A stretch of DNA of 64,000 nt from Methanospirillum hungatei JF-1 (GTDB lineage Archaea > Halobacteriota > Methanomicrobia > Methanomicrobiales > Methanospirillaceae). Shown here piece after piece: positions 1-9,705 of the stretch. A program made the translations under genes and the position numbers. The notes beneath the pieces were generated by a model, which worked only from the letters and a program-made list of their open reading frames with translations, was not told the DNA's origin and ran no database searches. The stretch is taken from positions 2,392,936 through 2,456,935 of the forward strand of contig NC_007796.1 in NCBI RefSeq assembly GCF_000013445.1, given 5' to 3'. Positions within the stretch are counted from its first letter, which is position 1. Each line of letters starts with the position of its first letter.

Positions 1-44
1 TATCCATAACTTACTTCCTTTCACATAACCAGTACTAATGAGTA

Positions 45-1823
45 ATGGTCACATTCAAAGAATATCTTCATCAACTTCGGTTTTTCATTCAAGGGTATGA
101 ATATTATCTGTTTTTACTCCTTATTCTATCCATCATCATTGGCCTGATTGATGCAGGGAGTATTGCTCTTTTATATCCCATGATATCAGTGGGATTTCAG
201 ATAAATGCTGATGCCATCCCCTTTTACGGAGTTATCGAATATATAAGCAGCCTGATTCCGATGGGATCGCAATTTGTCCATCTCGGATTATTATTTATTC
301 TGCTCACCGGCATATCACTTATTCTTCAACTGGCATACTGGAAGATTGCATTCATTTTCCAGCGGGAACTTATCGTAAAGACGAAAAAGTCGATATTTTC
401 AAAGATAGATTCCAACGATTATAAATTTTTTGTCGATGCACGGCAGGGAGATCTCATCAATCTCTTTAACCAAAGTCCCTATTATGTCCAGCAGACATAC
501 GACCGGTTGTTATGCCTGTGCACGGATCTGATGACCTCAATTCTGGTGATAGTGATGCTTTTTCTGATTTCACCAGGAGGACTTCTTCTGGTATTAATCG
601 GGGGGGGCGTTTTTTATCTCATCATCAACTCAATCAGCAAAAACATTTCAGAGAAACTGGGGAACCTTCAGATAGCATCTGGTCAATCCGAAAACAAGGT
701 TATCAATGAATACATAACCGGCATTAAGCCAATAAAAGCGCTCCATGCATCGGAACATTGGGGAAGGCAGTATATTGATGCTTTAAAAGTGTATTGGGAT
801 AAGTTTGCGGAACTCATGTTCATTCAGAGAATCCCTATCATTGCGATAAATTCCCTGTTTTATATTACCATTGGAGTTATTGTTCTTGTCCTTTACATTT
901 ATTACGCGGATAATTTTCTTGTGATAATTCCGGTTCTTGGAACGTTTGCTGCGGGCATGATGAAAATTCTGCCTAAAGCTATGAATATGGGGACCTATAA
1001 GATGGAACTGAAAAATTTTTATCCCCATGTTACAACCATCCATTCAATTCTCCAGGAGAAAAAATATCATTCGGTAGTAAATGGTGAAAAGACCTGCAAT
1101 GAAATCATATCAGATATCATTCTGGAGGATGTCAGTTTTTCATATGGTCATGCAAAGATCCTGCATAATGTGTCGATGACTATTGCGAAAGGTTCAATGA
1201 CTGCTCTTGTTGGTCATTCAGGATCAGGTAAGTCAACGATTGCGAGCCTGCTCCTACGACTCTATGATCCTGGTTCAGGGAGGATACTTGTTAATGGTTT
1301 TGATTTGAAAGAGTATGATGTGAATACATACCGGGATATTGTCGGGTATGTAAGTCAGGATCCATTTGTATTCAACGCAAGTATCAGGGAGAATATACTG
1401 TTCGGAGGGCTATTTTCAGATAAAGAAGTCATTGATGCAGCGAAATTAGCTTATGCACACGAATTTATCATGGAATTGCCAGAGGGATATGAGACATTGG
1501 TGGGAGATCAGGGGGTCACTCTCTCAGGGGGGGAGAAACAACGGATCGTGATTGCCCGGGCTATGATCCGCCGGCCTGAATTTTTAATATTGGATGAAGC
1601 AACGAGTGCGCTCGATAATATTTCTGAGGCAGCAGTACAGAAGGCGATCGATCAGGTCGCGAAGGAATGTACGACGCTGGTGATTGCGCATCGGTTGACG
1701 ACAATACGGAATGCTGATAAAATTGTGGTGATTGAGAAGGGGAGAATTGTTGAAGAGGGGACACATGAAGAGTTGATTGAGAGGAGAGGTAAGTATTGGG
1801 AGATGAGTGAGAATAAAGCATAA
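45..1823 (+). CDS. ABC exporter, fused membrane and ATPase domains (lipid-linked glycan flippase type)
   Basis: This is a 592-residue half-transporter. Residues about 15-320 hold roughly six hydrophobic segments (ABC exporter membrane domain) and 355-592 hold the ATPase. Walker A is GHSGSGKST at 390-398, the ABC signature LSGGEKQR at about 493-500, Walker B FLILDE at 513-518, followed by a switch histidine in VIAHR. The layout is that of MsbA/PglK exporters, which as homodimers move lipid-linked sugars or lipids across the membrane. Its place at the head of a glycan locus suggests flipping of a lipid-linked oligosaccharide, but substrate is inferred from context only. An alternative in-window ATG lies 7 bases upstream in another frame. 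Base composition here is closer to the later genes than to the AT-rich block that follows. Confidence 0.85.
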   Translation: MVTFKEYLHQLRFFIQGYEYYLFLLLILSIIIGLIDAGSIALLYPMISVGFQINADAIPFYGVIEYISSLIPMGSQFVHLGLLFILLTGISLILQLAYWKIAFIFQRELIVKTKKSIFSKIDSNDYKFFVDARQGDLINLFNQSPYYVQQTYDRLLCLCTDLMTSILVIVMLFLISPGGLLLVLIGGGVFYLIINSISKNISEKLGNLQIASGQSENKVINEYITGIKPIKALHASEHWGRQYIDALKVYWDKFAELMFIQRIPIIAINSLFYITIGVIVLVLYIYYADNFLVIIPVLGTFAAGMMKILPKAMNMGTYKMELKNFYPHVTTIHSILQEKKYHSVVNGEKTCNEIISDIILEDVSFSYGHAKILHNVSMTIAKGSMTALVGHSGSGKSTIASLLLRLYDPGSGRILVNGFDLKEYDVNTYRDIVGYVSQDPFVFNASIRENILFGGLFSDKEVIDAAKLAYAHEFIMELPEGYETLVGDQGVTLSGGEKQRIVIARAMIRRPEFLILDEATSALDNISEAAVQKAIDQVAKECTTLVIAHRLTTIRNADKIVVIEKGRIVEEGTHEELIERRGKYWEMSENKA

Positions 1824-2139
1824 TATTCTGTAAACCATATAGTATTCTGTGTAATTGACATCCAAAATTTGAAATTAAAGTTTTTTGCAAATGAATGTCT
1901 GATGTTTAGTAATTATAAAAACTGGAGAATAAAAATCAGAATTATTACCAAAAGATTAAGATTTTAAAAATGAAAACAGTATAATGCTAAAAATAAAAAT
2001 TTTTGATTATCGATGATTTTTATTATTTATTTTCAATTAGATAGCCGAATAAATAAAAATTTACTTGCTAATGGGGCATTTACTAATTGATTACCTCTTT
2101 TTTACTATTTCACTTGTCAATTGAATATTTGGAGATAAA
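1824..2139. other. AT-rich intergenic region at the edge of the AT-rich glycan block
   Basis: These 316 bases hold no credible gene. They are strongly AT-rich with many short A and T runs and mark the change from moderate GC content in the ABC exporter to the AT-rich block downstream. The promoter of the 2140 gene must lie here; a TTGGAGAT ribosome-binding motif is visible about 8 bases before its ATG, but no single TATA box stands out. Confidence 0.5.
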
Positions 2140-2595
2140 ATGGCTGAAACTTTAGGATCACTATGTGATAAACTTACCATCGTGAAATTGAAGCAATATC
2201 ACACCCAGGATTCTAACCGCCTTAAAAGCCTATCAATTCAGGAGAGGCAACTATGCGAAGAGATAGATGGATTCATTTATAGTGCAATAAATGGAGATAT
2301 ATGTCCAGAAAAACTTACATTCACGTCTAATAAAGTATATAAGCTAGAAGGAAATGAAATTGATGAAATATCTGGAACTATTGGAAATATATTTTCCTTA
2401 CTTGCTAGTGTAAATTGTCAATTATGGCATGAGCAAGAAAAAGTCTATGATTTTGAAAATATCCACCCGAATGAAAAAAACACTGTAGTAAAACAGTTAG
2501 CGATTCTTAATCTCCAGAGAAATCAATGCATTGATGAAATTGATAAAAATTTTCAACAAATAATAATTAAATTACGCAATGGTTATAAAAAATAA
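2140..2595 (+). CDS. Small DUF4254-like protein of glycan clusters
   Basis: The 151-residue product is mainly helical and charged, with no signal peptide or membrane segment. The stretch LWHEQEKVYDF near residue 96 and a C-terminal LQRNQCIDEID resemble the DUF4254 family, small proteins of unknown biochemical role that recur in polysaccharide and lipopolysaccharide loci. It begins with an ATG preceded by a GGAG motif and ends 12 bases before the methyltransferase gene at 2608, so the two are probably co-transcribed. The family match is from memory of motif style and is not certain; the role is unknown. Confidence 0.5.
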   Translation: MAETLGSLCDKLTIVKLKQYHTQDSNRLKSLSIQERQLCEEIDGFIYSAINGDICPEKLTFTSNKVYKLEGNEIDEISGTIGNIFSLLASVNCQLWHEQEKVYDFENIHPNEKNTVVKQLAILNLQRNQCIDEIDKNFQQIIIKLRNGYKK

Positions 2596-2607
2596 AAAGA
2601 GATTAAA

Positions 2608-3837
2608 ATGTATTTAGAGATAAAAAATTGCCGAATCTGCAAGAATAGTAATTTAATTGATGTTCTCTCTTTAGGAGAACAAACACTTACAGGAGTGTTC
2701 CCTAAAAATTACGATGAAAATATTTCAAAAGGACCCTTGGATTTGGTTTGGTGCACAAAATGTGGGTTGTTACAATTAAAACAATCATATAACCTTGTTG
2801 AAATGTATGGAGATAATTATGGATATCGTTCAGGATTAAATGTCTCGATGGTTAACCATCTAAAAAATAAGATTCGGACTTTAGAGAACTCAGTAAATCT
2901 TACTGAGGACGATATTGTTATTGATATTGGAAGTAACGATGCCACATCACTAATCGCATATTCAAAAAAATGTCGTAGGGTAGGAATAGATCCCACTGGA
3001 AAAAAATTTAAGCAATATTATCCCGCAAGTGTTGATCTCATTGAAAATTTTTTTTCTGCTGAAATATTTTTTTCGAAATATCCAAATTGTAAAGCAAAAA
3101 TTATCACATCTATTGCTATGTTTTATGATCTAGAGGAACCAGTATCCTTTGTCAGGGACATAGAGAAAATTTTGTCAGATGATGGTATATGGCATTTTGA
3201 ACAGAGTTATATGCCTTCAATGCTACGTTCAAATGCATATGATACAATTTGCCATGAACATTTAGAATTTTACTCATTTAAAGTCATAAAAAATCTATTA
3301 GAGGAACATGGTATCAGAATCATTGATGTACAGATGAATGGCATTAATGGTGGTAGTTTTGCAGTAACAGCCTGTAAAAAAGATGCATCATTTAAATCCA
3401 ATGAACCAGTTATCCAATGGATGCTAAAACAAGAAGAGGATATGTTACTAGATACACCAAAGCCCTATCGAAATTTTGAAGAAAAGGTATTTCTCCACCG
3501 TAAAAATCTATTAGGTCTGATTGAGGCCTTATTAAGTGATGGGAAAAAAATTTTTGGATATGGAGCTTCTACAAAAGGAAATGTTTTGATACAATTTTGT
3601 GGGTTATCTAGCAAACAAATACCATATATTGCAGATGTAAATATTGATAAATTTGGATGCTACACACCTGGTTCGCATATACCAATAATTTCAGAAGAGG
3701 AGGCTAGGACAATGCGACCTGATTACTTTTTAGTTTTTCCTTGGCATTTTAAACACTTTATACTTGAAAAGGAACACGAATTTCTCGAAAGAGGTGGGAA
3801 ATTTATTTTCCCTTTACCTGAAATTGAAATTGTGTAA
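2608..3837 (+). CDS. Sugar C-methyltransferase-like SAM enzyme with zinc-binding N-terminus
   Basis: This 409-residue protein shows the three-part build of NDP-hexose C-methyltransferases (TylC3 type). The N-terminus has a Cys4 zinc-type motif (CRIC near 8-11 and CTKC near 51-54). A SAM-binding domain follows with motif I IDIGSNDATS near residue 110. The C-terminal domain contains FGYGASTKGNVL near 315, typical of the Methyltransf_14 region that contacts the sugar nucleotide. Members add a methyl group to a carbon or oxygen of a nucleotide-linked deoxysugar. Located in a locus with perosamine-type enzymes, it likely tailors one glycan sugar; the exact position methylated cannot be read from sequence. 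Confidence 0.7.
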   Translation: MYLEIKNCRICKNSNLIDVLSLGEQTLTGVFPKNYDENISKGPLDLVWCTKCGLLQLKQSYNLVEMYGDNYGYRSGLNVSMVNHLKNKIRTLENSVNLTEDDIVIDIGSNDATSLIAYSKKCRRVGIDPTGKKFKQYYPASVDLIENFFSAEIFFSKYPNCKAKIITSIAMFYDLEEPVSFVRDIEKILSDDGIWHFEQSYMPSMLRSNAYDTICHEHLEFYSFKVIKNLLEEHGIRIIDVQMNGINGGSFAVTACKKDASFKSNEPVIQWMLKQEEDMLLDTPKPYRNFEEKVFLHRKNLLGLIEALLSDGKKIFGYGASTKGNVLIQFCGLSSKQIPYIADVNIDKFGCYTPGSHIPIISEEEARTMRPDYFLVFPWHFKHFILEKEHEFLERGGKFIFPLPEIEIV

Positions 3838-3963
3838 CATTTTTCATAATTAATTTATTTGCATTGTGTGAGAAAATTATTTAAAATATAAACATTATAA
3901 TAAAATTTATTATCATTAAACTTATTTTTTAATTCGGCGAGAAAAAGGTGTATAAAAATATAT

Positions 3964-5226
3964 ATGTCAAACAAAATATGTGACAAAACCCTTAATGAAA
4001 ATATCTGTCACCATAAATCTACATGTAAAAGGGAATATTCTATTGCGATATTAATTAATCCTTTAGAAATTAGCCATATTGAATTCAATTATCAATTTGC
4101 GGTGTCTCTAGTAAATACTATTATTGCAGGAAGTAAATCATCACATGATCTTGTTAAAGTAATATTAGGCATTCAGGAAGAAATAAATTCTGAAATAAAC
4201 CCATTTTTAAAAGATTTAGACCCAGAATGCATTATTAGAGAATTTTGGTGGGAATATGTAAATAACGATAATATTGAAAGAATTCGCTATCTTGAAGGAA
4301 TAAAAAAATCTACATTTGCAGGAAATTATTATATTCCAAGAGATGGGATGGCGGATTTTTTTGATACCTCGTGGTGGATAATTATATCTAACAACTTATA
4401 TTTTAACTTAGCTGCTTTGAGAAAAACATCATACTTAGTTCCAAATCCAATTGAATATATTGGAACAAATGGATCTCTAAAAGATTCTTTAATTTTTCAT
4501 CACTCAAATGAAATTTCCAATTATTTAACTTTCTTTCCATTTTTAAAAGAATATTTTGTTTCAAAATATTTAATTCCAGAAAATAAAATTCATTTACTAC
4601 CATTATTTCGATATCTTCCAGAAAATAAAATACCTTTTGAAAATGAAAAGGCATTAAATTATTATTTAGTTTGGCAAATAGATATTGGATCAATGGATCT
4701 ATTTATTGAAAATATTGAATATTTTATAGATTATTTTTCTGATGGTAATTATGAATTAACAATTATTTTTACAAAAAACGGTACGCCATTTCAAATAAAT
4801 TACTATTCAGATCCTGATTTATTAAAATTAAAAAAAATACTAGGGTCAAAATTCACCAAGAAACAACAGATAAAATTTTCCCTAATGCCATCTAGAAAGG
4901 ATTATTATTTTATGTTGAAAAATGCCCAATTTATTTTTATTCCTTTCATTGATAATTATATATCTGATTATTTATTAGATATCTCAATAATGGGAAAACA
5001 GGTTTTATGCATAGAACATCCAATTCTACATTATTTATGCAAGCAATACTCTATCGATGCAAATTTCTTCAATAATGCGAATGAATTAAATTACTACTTA
5101 TCTTGCATTAAAAGAGGGGAAAAATCATTAGAATTCGGAGATTGTGATTTTATTAAGAATAAGCACAATAATTATAAGAATCACATACAATTTTGGCAAG
5201 AATTAAAGAAATACTATGAAAAATAG
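3964..5226 (+). CDS. Uncharacterised protein, possible GT-B glycosyltransferase
   Basis: The 420-residue product is very rich in Ile, Asn, Lys and Tyr, in line with the AT-rich DNA. I do not recognise a family with confidence. The C-terminal third, containing MPSRKDYYFMLKNAQFIFIP then a stretch around DISIMGKQVLCIEHP, reads like the acceptor/donor half of a GT-B glycosyltransferase, in which a conserved segment marks a site where the glycan donor sits. The glutamate-rich EX7E motif of GT4 enzymes is not obvious. Its last 11 bases overlap the GT4 gene that starts at 5216, which points to translational coupling and a shared pathway. Confidence 0.45.
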   Translation: MSNKICDKTLNENICHHKSTCKREYSIAILINPLEISHIEFNYQFAVSLVNTIIAGSKSSHDLVKVILGIQEEINSEINPFLKDLDPECIIREFWWEYVNNDNIERIRYLEGIKKSTFAGNYYIPRDGMADFFDTSWWIIISNNLYFNLAALRKTSYLVPNPIEYIGTNGSLKDSLIFHHSNEISNYLTFFPFLKEYFVSKYLIPENKIHLLPLFRYLPENKIPFENEKALNYYLVWQIDIGSMDLFIENIEYFIDYFSDGNYELTIIFTKNGTPFQINYYSDPDLLKLKKILGSKFTKKQQIKFSLMPSRKDYYFMLKNAQFIFIPFIDNYISDYLLDISIMGKQVLCIEHPILHYLCKQYSIDANFFNNANELNYYLSCIKRGEKSLEFGDCDFIKNKHNNYKNHIQFWQELKKYYEK

Positions 5227-6808
5227 AGAAATTGGTATTGCAATTGGATTTCTACCGGGAGAACTCTCTATTGGTGAAGGGTTAGCACGGTTATTATCGT
5301 TTATCATAAAAGGATTGATAGAGAATAGAATACAGATTACGTTATTATCTCCAGAATGGGCAAAAAGTGACTTGGAAAAAATTCTTAAGGATATTGAATT
5401 ACATAACTCTGAATTCATAAGTATTATTACTACGGGAAAAATACCTCTTATTTTTAATTTCAAGAGAAGATTAGAGAGTTTATTTTTAAATAGAGAGAAA
5501 AGATATAGAAATAAAGAGAATTCTAAAAGCATTAAACCATTCAATTGGGCTGAGTTTTTTTTAGATAGGATTACAAAATTTTGTGCAAAAATACCATTTT
5601 TAATTCAAATTATATTAATCCCTATTTTTTACTGTATCTATTTTTCTTTTATACTCTTAAATGATAATAAAAATTTATTGTATAAATCCAACAGAATTGG
5701 AACAAAGAATCATTATAATCCTGATAAGAAAATATCTAAAAGAAAGGTGCAGTCATTTTATAATAAATTGTCTGATGAAATTATTAATTGTGAATATAAA
5801 AAATTATGTAAGATTGCACAAAAAAATGAGAGAATTAAATCATGGATCATCCCCACTTTATTTTGGCCATTAATCGTTGAAAAAATACCCAATCCGATTG
5901 TAATAGCTCCAGATATTGTTTTCTCAGCATTTCCTGTTGGATTCGAATTAAGCAGCAGAGGGTACAATGATAGTGATCATTATGTGAAAATGAAAGATCA
6001 TTTTCAACTTTCTTTAAATTTCGCAACACAAATCATAACATATAGTGATTATGTAAAAAATCAACAAGTTTGTAAATTTTTTAACATAGATGACAAAAAG
6101 GTATCAGTAATCCCTCATGGGCATATTTCACTATCAGATAATGCATATGTAAGGGAGAAAATTCAATACTTTGATCCAAATTTTCAAAGAGAAAAGTCGG
6201 TCCAAATAATTATGAATTATTTGGAAGAGAATAATTTAAATCAATATAAAGGATTCATCGACACAAAATTCATAATGTTCACATCACAAATCCGACCCCA
6301 TAAGAATATTTTAAATTTAGTAAAGGCAATTTATAAGATAAGAGACGAAAAGCATATTTTTCTTAAATTAATTCTCACTGCCGATTTTTCAACTGACGCA
6401 AAAATTATGAAAACCATTAATAAATACCATTTGGAAACCGACATAATTCAATTTACTAGAATTTCCTCACAATTAATGGCTGCTTTATATAATTTAGCCA
6501 GTATCGCAGTTAATCCATCATTAGCAGAGGGAGGTTTTCCTTTTACTTTTTCCGAAGCCTATTCAGTAGGTACACCCTCAATTATGTCAAAAATACCTGT
6601 AGTGGAAGAATATATTTTAGATCCAAACCTCAAAGACATTATGCTTTTTGATCCTTACGATATCACAGATATGGTAAATAAAATAATATGGGGTGTATTT
6701 AACAGGGACCTATTATTCAAATTGCAAGAACCATTATTTTCAAAATCTGTAAGCCGTAGTTGGAAAAAGGTAGCTGAGGATTATTATAATATCACCCAAA
6801 AATTATGA
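5216..6808 (+). CDS. Family 4 glycosyltransferase
   Basis: A 530-residue protein with an N-terminal MKNREIGIAIGFLP start resembling the first strand of GT-B enzymes. The C-terminal half has SQIRPHKNILNLVKA near 362 (donor-side loop) and SLAEGGFPFTFSEAYSVGTP near 436, the GT4 EX7E-like nucleotide-sugar-binding region. It is longer than the usual 350-400 residues because of an internal basic segment about residues 75-175 with one or two hydrophobic stretches near 125-150 that may anchor it to the membrane. It overlaps the preceding gene by 11 bases and the next by 4, so it sits in a tight operon. The sugar transferred is unknown. Confidence 0.7.
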   Translation: MKNREIGIAIGFLPGELSIGEGLARLLSFIIKGLIENRIQITLLSPEWAKSDLEKILKDIELHNSEFISIITTGKIPLIFNFKRRLESLFLNREKRYRNKENSKSIKPFNWAEFFLDRITKFCAKIPFLIQIILIPIFYCIYFSFILLNDNKNLLYKSNRIGTKNHYNPDKKISKRKVQSFYNKLSDEIINCEYKKLCKIAQKNERIKSWIIPTLFWPLIVEKIPNPIVIAPDIVFSAFPVGFELSSRGYNDSDHYVKMKDHFQLSLNFATQIITYSDYVKNQQVCKFFNIDDKKVSVIPHGHISLSDNAYVREKIQYFDPNFQREKSVQIIMNYLEENNLNQYKGFIDTKFIMFTSQIRPHKNILNLVKAIYKIRDEKHIFLKLILTADFSTDAKIMKTINKYHLETDIIQFTRISSQLMAALYNLASIAVNPSLAEGGFPFTFSEAYSVGTPSIMSKIPVVEEYILDPNLKDIMLFDPYDITDMVNKIIWGVFNRDLLFKLQEPLFSKSVSRSWKKVAEDYYNITQKL

Positions 6809-7437
6809 CTAATGATACTTTAGATGATTTATTAATATTTGGTTGTGGTGGACATGCCCGTAACGTTATAGATATTGCATTATCATCCGGCTGGAAGAAT
6901 ATTATAATAATTGACGAGAACGGACTTGATGGTGAAAAAATTTATGGATTTCCAATAATTCAAGATTTATCAACCATAAACCCCAAATTTCAAAGATTTA
7001 TTGTGGCATTTGGAGATAATAAAAAAAGGAAAATTATGTTTGAATGGTTAATTGAAAAACATTTTCAACCTATCAACCTAATTTCTCCAAATTCATATAT
7101 TTCACAAAATGCAAAATTAGGGATTGGAATTGTAATTGGGCATCAATCTTACATTGGACCGAGTGTACATATATCTGACAACGTAATAATAAATACAAAA
7201 GCCATTATTGAACATGAATGTAAAATTGGATATCACACCCATATCGCAATTGGTGCGATCGTGGCAGGAAAATGTATAATAGGAGATCTATGCTTTATTG
7301 GTGCTGGAACAGTAATAAGAGATAATTTAGAGATTTCATCTCTAATAACTACAGGAGCAGGAGCTGTTGTTACAAAAAACCTTGAAGATCCTGGTATATA
7401 TATTGGGATTCCTGCAAAAGTTAGACTAAATCATTAA
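6805..7437 (+). CDS. PglD/NeuD-type sugar acyltransferase (left-handed beta helix)
   Basis: The 210-residue product opens with a nucleotide-sugar-binding motif LIFGCGGHARNVIDIA, as in PglD and NeuD, and continues into hexapeptide repeats (about residues 95-200, e.g. IGHQSYIGPSVHISDNV and IGAGTVIRDN) that build the trimeric left-handed helix. Such enzymes N-acetylate UDP- or GDP-linked 4-amino sugars or O-acetylate sialic acids. The gene starts inside the GT4 stop codon (ATGA overlap) and is followed by a perosamine-synthase-type aminotransferase, so N-acetylation of a 4-amino-4,6-dideoxy sugar is the likeliest job; this is inference from context. Confidence 0.75.
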   Translation: MTNDTLDDLLIFGCGGHARNVIDIALSSGWKNIIIIDENGLDGEKIYGFPIIQDLSTINPKFQRFIVAFGDNKKRKIMFEWLIEKHFQPINLISPNSYISQNAKLGIGIVIGHQSYIGPSVHISDNVIINTKAIIEHECKIGYHTHIAIGAIVAGKCIIGDLCFIGAGTVIRDNLEISSLITTGAGAVVTKNLEDPGIYIGIPAKVRLNH

Positions 7438-7562
7438 AAAAAGGTTGCTATTTTTCAGAAAATCTTGAATTTGATCATAAAAAATATTTATAGCAATTAA
7501 TTAGGATAAGTATAGAAGAACGAGATGAATTATTGATATTTATCAATACATTTGGTGGAAAA

Positions 7563-8681
7563 ATGAAACTCCTACAAGACATTAAATACCCTGTTTACGA
7601 ACCAATTTTCTTTGGGAATGAAAAAAAATATGTAATGAACTGTTTAGATACATCATGGATCTCTTCAAAAGGAGAATATATTAATCTTTTTGAGAATTCT
7701 TTTGCAAATTTTATCAACATTACCTATGCCACTTCAGTATGCAATGGAACAATAGCATTAGACTTAGCTTTAATGGCTCTTGGTATCGGCCCAGGAGATG
7801 AAGTAATAGTACCTACACTCACATATGTAGCATCTGCTAATTCAATTGTCCATGTGGGTGCTACACCAGTTTTTGTTGACTCAAAAGAATCACATTGGCA
7901 GATGGACACATCAGATGTAATTCGAAAAATCACACCGAAAACACGCGCAATTATGGCAGTTCACTTATATGGCCATCCATGTGATATAATTGAATTGAAG
8001 AAAATTTGCACCGAATATGGACTATTTTTAATCGAAGATTGCGCAGAGGCTATCGGAACTTATTATCAGGACAAACATGTTGGAACATTTGGTGACATTG
8101 CCACTTTCAGTTTTTATGGAAATAAAACAATTACTACAGGCGAAGGAGGAATGGTTGTAACTAATGACGAGGAACTTTATAAAAGAAGTTATCACATTAA
8201 GACTCAAGGATTAGTTCAAGATGCAGAATATTGGCATGATACAATAGGATATAACTACAGGATGACAAATATTTGTGCAGCTATTGGACTAGCACAATTA
8301 GAGAATATTAACCTCATTATTAGGAAAAAAAGAAATATTGCAGAACTTTATAAAAAGAATATAAAAACATTAAATTTGCCAATACAATTCCATGAAGAAA
8401 TTTACCCAGCTATACACTCATATTGGATGTTTTCAATTATGGTTTCTAAAAAGGATGATAAAGAAAATTTACGTTTTTTTTTAAAAAATAAAGGGATCGA
8501 AACAAGGCCAGTTTTCCATCCCATCCATAAAATGCCTATGTACAACAAGCGTTATGCAAAATTTCCTGTAGCAGAATCTATTAGTGAAAGAGGAATCAAT
8601 CTTCCTAGCTCTCCCAATTTATCAGATAATGATATTTCAACTATTTGTAATATTATACATGAATATTATAAATCTAATTGA
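7563..8681 (+). CDS. DegT/DnrJ/EryC1 aminotransferase, GDP-perosamine synthase type
   Basis: A PLP-dependent sugar aminotransferase of about 372 residues from the ATG at 7563; this start has a GGTGG motif 5 bases upstream and matches the family N-terminus, better than the in-frame TTG at 7533. The internal-aldimine lysine is in FYGNKTITTGEGGMV (Lys188), and the fold is marked by GTIALDLALMALGIGPGDEV. The FYGNKTITTGEGG form is characteristic of GDP-4-keto-6-deoxymannose 4-aminotransferase (RfbE/Per). GDP-mannose 4,6-dehydratase at 14171 would supply its substrate, and the adjacent PglD-like enzyme could N-acetylate the product. Function as perosamine synthase is inferred from motif and context. 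Confidence 0.78.
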   Translation: MKLLQDIKYPVYEPIFFGNEKKYVMNCLDTSWISSKGEYINLFENSFANFINITYATSVCNGTIALDLALMALGIGPGDEVIVPTLTYVASANSIVHVGATPVFVDSKESHWQMDTSDVIRKITPKTRAIMAVHLYGHPCDIIELKKICTEYGLFLIEDCAEAIGTYYQDKHVGTFGDIATFSFYGNKTITTGEGGMVVTNDEELYKRSYHIKTQGLVQDAEYWHDTIGYNYRMTNICAAIGLAQLENINLIIRKKRNIAELYKKNIKTLNLPIQFHEEIYPAIHSYWMFSIMVSKKDDKENLRFFLKNKGIETRPVFHPIHKMPMYNKRYAKFPVAESISERGINLPSSPNLSDNDISTICNIIHEYYKSN

Positions 8682-8797
8682 AATGAATTCTGTGAAAACT
8701 TTTAACTGCAGAAAGTACATGAAATTCCATTTTAAAATGGAAAACATTAAAATTATTCAAATTTCAAACAAATTTAAAAAATCAATTATGTGATAAC

Positions 8798-9533
8798 ATG
8801 AAAGGACTTAAGGCATTCTTATCAATCCGTTTTTTACCATATCTAAATTGGGATGAAATTTTTTATTTAATTTCCCTAAAATTGCAAAAAGAAACAGATT
8901 TTTTTTATAATGGAACAAAATTACAATATTTTTTTCATTCGTATAATAATTTTTATGTTACGGAAAGAAAAATTGAGATTCCAATAATAGGGGAATATTT
9001 ACAAAGATTAAAACCATCTAATGTTCTTGAAATTGGAAACGTGTCTAGCCATTATTATGATTTTTTCGGGACGATTTTTAATGAAAAAATTGATATCGTG
9101 GATAAATATGAGAAGGGATTTAATGTTATTAACATAGATATTGCTAATTATTCAACAAATAAGAAATATGACTTTATTTTTTCAATTTCAACATTTGAAC
9201 ATATGGATGATGATTATGAGCAAATTCATGGTTTAAATATTGACAAGGAAAGATGTATCGCTGTTAAAAATATGGAGTATGTTATTCAAAATTTATTATT
9301 AGAGGGGGGCACTTTTATTGTCACTTTTCCTTTTGGTCAAAGTCCTAAATTAGATCATTTTTTTAAATCGAGAAAAATTGAAAAAAATTGCCTGTAAAAA
9401 GATTTGTAATGCAGTAATGATACGCGATCAGAACTATAATTGGAAACAAGTGGTTTTTAAAAATCTAGATTATCTAGATCCTGTAGATGAAAAAGGAGCT
9501 AAAAGTTTAATCGTGTTAGAATTTTCAAAATGA
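8798..9533 (+). pseudogene. SAM-dependent methyltransferase-like gene with a frameshift
   Basis: The first frame encodes 199 residues with a methyltransferase-like core (VLEIGN near 78, then FIFSISTFEHMDDDYEQ near 127, VIQNLLLEGGTFIVTFPFG near 165) and stops at 9395. Reading on in the next frame from 9387 gives a fitting C-terminus, KICNAVMIRDQNYNWKQV then GAKSLIVLEFSK, ending at the TGA of 9531-9533. The two frames meet at a run of seven A at 9381-9387, so one base has been gained or lost there; the intact protein would be about 245 residues. The cause may be a true mutation or a base-calling error in the homopolymer. The substrate is unknown. Confidence 0.65.
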
Positions 9534-9705
9534 GGTACGTAATTTGTTAATATTCTGCACAAATAGAGAACTAAAAAATCTAATTATTTTCAAAAACACT
9601 ACTTATAGGTTTAATTTGAAAACTAGAGGTATTTTCCCTAGATTATTTTGTAATGATTTTACAATGACTTTTTTTTATTTTGGATACTATTCGTGATATT
9701 ACTAC

